From Bacteroidales bacterium (GTDB taxonomy: Bacteria > Bacteroidota > Bacteroidia > Bacteroidales > UBA1715): 10,376 nt of DNA. Of the stretch, positions 8,274 through 10,376 are shown in pieces. Under the pieces are notes generated by a model. The model saw nothing but the letters and a program-made list of their open reading frames with translations, did no database searches and was not told the DNA's origin. A program made the position numbers and the translations under genes. The stretch is from positions 1-10,376 of the forward strand of contig JAFZTG010000043.1 in NCBI GenBank assembly GCA_017618935.1. Reading direction: 5' to 3'. Position 1 is the stretch's first letter, and the number at the start of each line of letters is the position of its first letter.

Positions 8274-8298
8274 GTAGACCGCAATGCTTGCGGTTCAC
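8274..8298. repeat. 25-bp imperfect palindrome in the xseA/Fic intergenic region
   Basis: GTAGACCGCAA (8274-8284) and TTGCGGTTCAC (8288-8298) pair at 9 of 11 positions around TGC; the inner 7 bp (ACCGCAA/TTGCGGT) are perfect. It sits 57 bases upstream of xseA and 100 bases upstream of the Fic gene. Its outer ends (GTAGA at the left, AC at the right) resemble the palindrome at 5991-6018, so it may be a decayed member of the same kind of element. Confidence 0.5.
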
Positions 8299-8368
8299 AA
8301 AGTTTTGTATCCGTAAAACTAAATTACGATAACAGCGTGGGAAACGGGAAAAAATATGAAATGTTTTA

Positions 8369-8376
8369 TATCTTTG
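8369..8376 (+). promoter_or_regulatory. Promoter -7 element for the RhuM-Fic gene
   Basis: TATCTTTG matches TAnnTTTG and ends 21 bases before the ATG at 8398, predicting a leader of about 15 bases. No convincing TTG lies at the -33 spacing. The identical octamer serves as the candidate xseA element on the other strand. Confidence 0.4.
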
Positions 8377-8397
8377 CAGTAACCAAAATGCAAAAGT

Positions 8398-9345
8398 ATG
8401 AACACAAATAAGATTGAAATCTATCAGACAGAGGACGGCAAAATCCAGTTGGATGTGCGGTTGGAAAATGAAACTATTTGGCTGACAGCCAACCAAATGG
8501 CTCTTTTGTTCGGAAGAGACGAAAAGACAATTAGAAAGCACATAAACAATGCAATTACCGAAGAATTGTATGATTCTGTGGTTGTCGCAAAATTTGCGAC
8601 AACCACTAAACATGGTGCATTATACGGCAAAACACAATCCCACGATGTGAATTATTACAATCTGGATGTTATAATTTCGGTTGGTTACAGAGTTAAGTCA
8701 AAACATGGTGTGGATTTTCGTAGATGGGCAAACTCCGTTCTTAAAGACTATCTACTTCGGGGATATGCAATAAACGAAAAACGTACTGCTCAATTAGGAC
8801 AGGTGATTCAAATTCTGAAACGTGCAGAAAACGTATTGGACAGCAAACAAGTGCTTTCCGTGGTGGAAAAATTCAACACAGCGTTGGATTTGCTCGATTC
8901 CTACGACCACCAAACAATGAAACGGCCCAAAGGCAGCAAAACGATTCATGTACTGACATACGAGGAATGTATGTCGGTGATAGAATCAATGCGGTTTGGT
9001 GATGAATCGTCGTTGTTTGGCAAAGAAAAAGACGATTCGTTCAAAGGTAGTATCGGAAACATCTATCAATCGTTCGGTGGCAGCGACGTATATCCGTCGT
9101 TGGAGGAGAAAGCCGCCAACTTGTTGTATTTTGTGACCAAAAACCATAGTTTTATTGACGGAAACAAACGCATTGCCGCCACAATGTTTTTGTATTTTCT
9201 CGACAAAAATGGTGCCTTGTTCATTGACGGCAAAAAGACGATTGACGACTATACGCTTGTGGCTCTTACGATTATGATTGCCGAATCCCGCAGCGAAGAG
9301 AAAGAAATGATGATTAGCGTGATTATGAACTGTATAGGGAAATAA
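8398..9345 (+). CDS. RhuM-Fic/Doc fusion protein (toxin-like)
   Basis: A complete 315-residue protein. The N-terminal half (about 1-135) is RhuM-like: IWLTANQMALLFGRDEKTIRKH is a helix-turn-helix-like stretch, and YYNLDVIISVGYRVKS and FRRWANSVLKDYLLRGY are RhuM hallmarks. A helical linker leads to a Fic/Doc domain (about 170-310) with the active-site loop H250-S-F-I-D-G-N-K-R258. Lys257 replaces the Gly of AMP-transferring Fic enzymes (HxFx[DE]GNGR), the pattern of Doc, which phosphorylates EF-Tu; a kinase-like activity is therefore a possibility, not shown. The N-terminal domain may guide it to a target or DNA. No Phd-like antitoxin gene is adjacent, and I could not find a clear inhibitory (S/T)xxxE(G/N) motif within the protein. 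Such fusions are widespread in Bacteroidota and usually accessory. The ATG at 8398 fits the family start. It is divergent from xseA by 180 bases. Confidence 0.88.
   Translation: MNTNKIEIYQTEDGKIQLDVRLENETIWLTANQMALLFGRDEKTIRKHINNAITEELYDSVVVAKFATTTKHGALYGKTQSHDVNYYNLDVIISVGYRVKSKHGVDFRRWANSVLKDYLLRGYAINEKRTAQLGQVIQILKRAENVLDSKQVLSVVEKFNTALDLLDSYDHQTMKRPKGSKTIHVLTYEECMSVIESMRFGDESSLFGKEKDDSFKGSIGNIYQSFGGSDVYPSLEEKAANLLYFVTKNHSFIDGNKRIAATMFLYFLDKNGALFIDGKKTIDDYTLVALTIMIAESRSEEKEMMISVIMNCIGK
8578..8606. repeat. 29-bp perfect palindrome inside the RhuM-Fic gene
   Basis: The arm GTGGTTGTCGCAAA (8578-8591) and the arm TTTGCGACAACCAC (8593-8606) are perfect reverse complements around a single A. 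In frame it encodes VVVAKFATT, a stretch that I recall as conserved in RhuM proteins. In RNA it would form a strong hairpin with a small loop 180 bases into the message. It may be an accident of coding or a conserved operator/hairpin. Confidence 0.7.
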
Positions 9346-9347
9346 TG

Positions 9348-9361
9348 GGCTTTGTAAAGCC
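9348..9361 (+). terminator. Weak hairpin after the RhuM-Fic stop
   Basis: GGCTT and AAGCC pair around TGTA directly after the TAA at 9343-9345. The following bases contain some T but no clean T-run, so this is at best a weak terminator. Confidence 0.25.
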
Positions 9362-9423
9362 AATGTCAATTTCTTTCTGCATAGACGCAGTGTAAGGTTT
9401 GAAAAAATGTTTTTTGAAAAACA

Positions 9424-9463
9424 ATCAATTTCTATTGATAGAGGGGGGAAGTTTTTATATTTG
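9424..9463 (+). promoter_or_regulatory. hisIE promoter with overlapping inverted repeat
   Basis: TTG (9435-9437) and TATATTTG (9456-9463) are 18 bases apart and match the Bacteroidota -33/-7 pattern. Initiation near 9470 would leave a leader of only about 7 bases before the ATG at 9477. The inverted repeat ATCAAT-TTCT-ATTGAT (9424-9439) covers the -33 element, a natural place for a repressor, though it could be chance. Confidence 0.55.
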
Positions 9464-9476
9464 CAAAAAATAAAGA

Positions 9477-10070
9477 ATGGAACCAAATTTCACTGTAAAT
9501 GACGGACTTGTACAAACCGTTGTGCAAGATACGAGAACAAAAAAGATACTTTCTGTCGGATATGTTAATGAAGAAACTTTCACAAAAATGAAAGAATCTA
9601 ATCAAATATATCTATTTGATAAAAAAACGCAGCAAAGCAAATTACTTACAGGAGGAGAATATAACAAACCTATTGCAGTGGATTCCATTATTTGTAACGA
9701 AGATGGTTCCGCCATCGTTATTCTTGCATTGCCTGACGGTTCTACTACGGGAGCAGACACATTTTTGGGTGAAAAAAACATCGAGGATTTGGCGTTTCTG
9801 TCATATTTGCAAGATTTTATAGAACGTCGGAAAAAAGAGATGCCCGAGGGCTCCTATACTACAAAATTGTTCACCAAAGGTATCAACAAGATTTCGCAAA
9901 AAGTGGGCGAAGAAGCCATTGAAACGGTGATTGAGGCTACGGGAGGAACAAAAGAACAGTTATTGTACGAAACCTCCGATTTGATTTATCACCTTATTGT
10001 CTTGCTTACCGAAAAAGGGCTGAGAATCGAAGACCTTGCACGGGAATTGAAAGCCCGACACAAAGAATAA
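9477..10070 (+). CDS. hisIE: HisIE-type protein with degenerate HisI half and intact HisE half
   Basis: A 197-residue protein with full HisIE length. The HisE half (about 104-195, phosphoribosyl-ATP pyrophosphatase) looks intact: RRKKEMPEGSYTTKLF, KVGEEAIETVIEA (Glu145, Glu146, Glu149) and ETSDLIYHLIVLL (Glu165, Asp168), the metal-binding pattern of this all-alpha NTP-pyrophosphatase fold. The HisI half (1-100, phosphoribosyl-AMP cyclohydrolase) aligns over its length but has lost its chemistry. The usual Asp-Cys-Asp-x-Asp site reads I72-C-N-E-D76. The zinc-binding Cys-His-Thr-Gly reads S89-T-T-G92, and the later Cys is F96. The WTKGE motif reads LTGGE. So the second step should occur at HisE and the third should not. 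No other his genes are in the window. Either another HisI exists elsewhere, or the protein has moved to another nucleotide-cleaning role. Confidence 0.85.
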   Translation: MEPNFTVNDGLVQTVVQDTRTKKILSVGYVNEETFTKMKESNQIYLFDKKTQQSKLLTGGEYNKPIAVDSIICNEDGSAIVILALPDGSTTGADTFLGEKNIEDLAFLSYLQDFIERRKKEMPEGSYTTKLFTKGINKISQKVGEEAIETVIEATGGTKEQLLYETSDLIYHLIVLLTEKGLRIEDLARELKARHKE

Positions 10071-10076
10071 GTTCTC

Positions 10077-10124
10077 ATAACAAAACTTAACAAAAACTTA
10101 ACATTGATTAACATACAGGTAACA
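10077..10124 (+). promoter_or_regulatory. Five helically phased xTAACA repeats, Pho-box-like operator
   Basis: ATAACA (10077), TTAACA (10087), TTAACA (10098), TTAACA (10108) and GTAACA (10119) start at spacings of 10, 11, 10 and 11, an average of 10.5 bp, one helical turn. They end 37 bases before the Na/Pi transporter ATG. Tandem TT(A/C)ACA-like hexamers at about 11 bp are the known PhoP box form in Bacillus, and OmpR/PhoB-family regulators generally bind such repeats. Control of the transporter by phosphate starvation is a direct inference. Confidence 0.6.
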
Positions 10125-10135
10125 CAACAAACATA

Positions 10136-10161
10136 ATTTCGCATTATCAAAAAGGCGAAAT
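10136..10161 (+). promoter_or_regulatory. Inverted repeat abutting the Na/Pi transporter start
   Basis: ATTTCGC (10136-10142) and GCGAAAT (10155-10161) pair perfectly over a 12-base loop, and the right arm touches the ATG at 10162. A -7-like TAATTTCG (10134-10141, one mismatch from TAnnTTTG) overlaps the left arm. It could be an operator or, if transcribed, a hairpin limiting initiation; the two readings exclude each other in part. Confidence 0.35.
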
Positions 10162-10376
10162 ATGGATACGTTTTTAACCATACTCAAGATTCTTCTCGTC
10201 GCTGTCGGTGCTTTGGGCGTGTTCCTCTACGGAATGAAGTTGATGAGTGATAGTTTGCAGAAATTGGCAGGTAGCAAGATGCGTACGATTCTTGCAAAAA
10301 TGACCGACAAACCAATACGAGGTATTTTAACGGGTACGATTGTCACCACGGCTATTCAGTCGTCATCGGCAACTAC
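10162..10376 (+). CDS. Na+/Pi cotransporter family protein (5' part only)
   Basis: The frame is open from the ATG at 10162 to the window edge, 71 codons. A first hydrophobic segment (LKILLVAVGALGVFLYGMKL, about 8-27) is followed by SDSLQKLAGSKMRTILAKMT and then GILTGTIVTTAIQSSSAT, which contains the QSSSA(T) motif of the first inverted repeat in the PNaS (NptA/YjbB, SLC34-like) family. These inner-membrane proteins couple sodium to phosphate movement; bacterial members often end in a PhoU-like domain, which would lie beyond the edge. The upstream phased TAACA repeats suit a phosphate-responsive gene. The direction of transport (uptake or efflux) cannot be judged from this fragment. Confidence 0.88.
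   Translation, partial: MDTFLTILKILLVAVGALGVFLYGMKLMSDSLQKLAGSKMRTILAKMTDKPIRGILTGTIVTTAIQSSSAT

Noticed and set aside
8388..8411. Seven-codon frame (MQKYEHK) overlapping the RhuM-Fic start, as an upstream regulatory ORF
   Set aside because: Very short, no supporting signal, and easily expected by chance in A-rich sequence.
8578..8606. CRISPR-like or integrase attachment site at the palindrome
   Set aside because: There is a single copy with no spacer array, and the reading frame runs through it encoding a RhuM-like peptide.
8218..8613. Upstream extension of the xseA frame by 132 codons
   Set aside because: The extension lies over the divergent promoters and the start of the RhuM-Fic gene, lacks XseA similarity, and the ATG at 8217 gives the standard XseA length.

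Overview
The window looks like chromosomal DNA from a member of the Bacteroidota, probably Bacteroidales-like. The evidence is a very large secreted RCC1/Ig-like surface protein, a PorT-type outer-membrane barrel, a fused HisIE of the Bacteroidota type, an XseA with Bacteroidota-type motifs, and repeated TAnnTTTG promoter elements with little use of Shine-Dalgarno sequences. I cannot name a species.

Layout: 1-4186 (minus) is a secreted giant protein. It begins with a signal peptide and RCC1-type repeats, continues with a jelly-roll-like domain and ends in a string of Ig-like domains that runs off the window. An AT-rich divergent intergenic region (4187-4496) follows, then a long peptidase-U32/RlhA-type protein (4497-6314, plus). 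Converging on it is a minus-strand pair, xseA (8217-6916) and a small outer-membrane barrel gene (6944-6339) whose start lies inside xseA. Divergent from xseA is a RhuM-Fic/Doc fusion (8398-9345, plus). Next come a HisIE whose cyclohydrolase half has lost key metal ligands (9477-10070) and the start of a Na/Pi cotransporter gene (10162 to the edge).

The genes do not form one pathway. This is a mixture of housekeeping functions (U32, xseA, Na/Pi transport), one surface adhesin-like giant and one toxin-like accessory gene. The most interesting signals lie beneath the gene level. Five xTAACA hexamers are spaced 10/11/10/11 bp immediately upstream of the phosphate transporter gene, like a PhoB/PhoP-type box. 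HisIE keeps an intact HisE active site but has a degenerate HisI site. A 28-bp near-palindrome sits in frame inside the U32 gene, with a possibly related decayed copy upstream of xseA. A 29-bp palindrome lies inside the RhuM-coding part of the Fic gene. The giant surface-protein gene changes sharply in base composition along its length.
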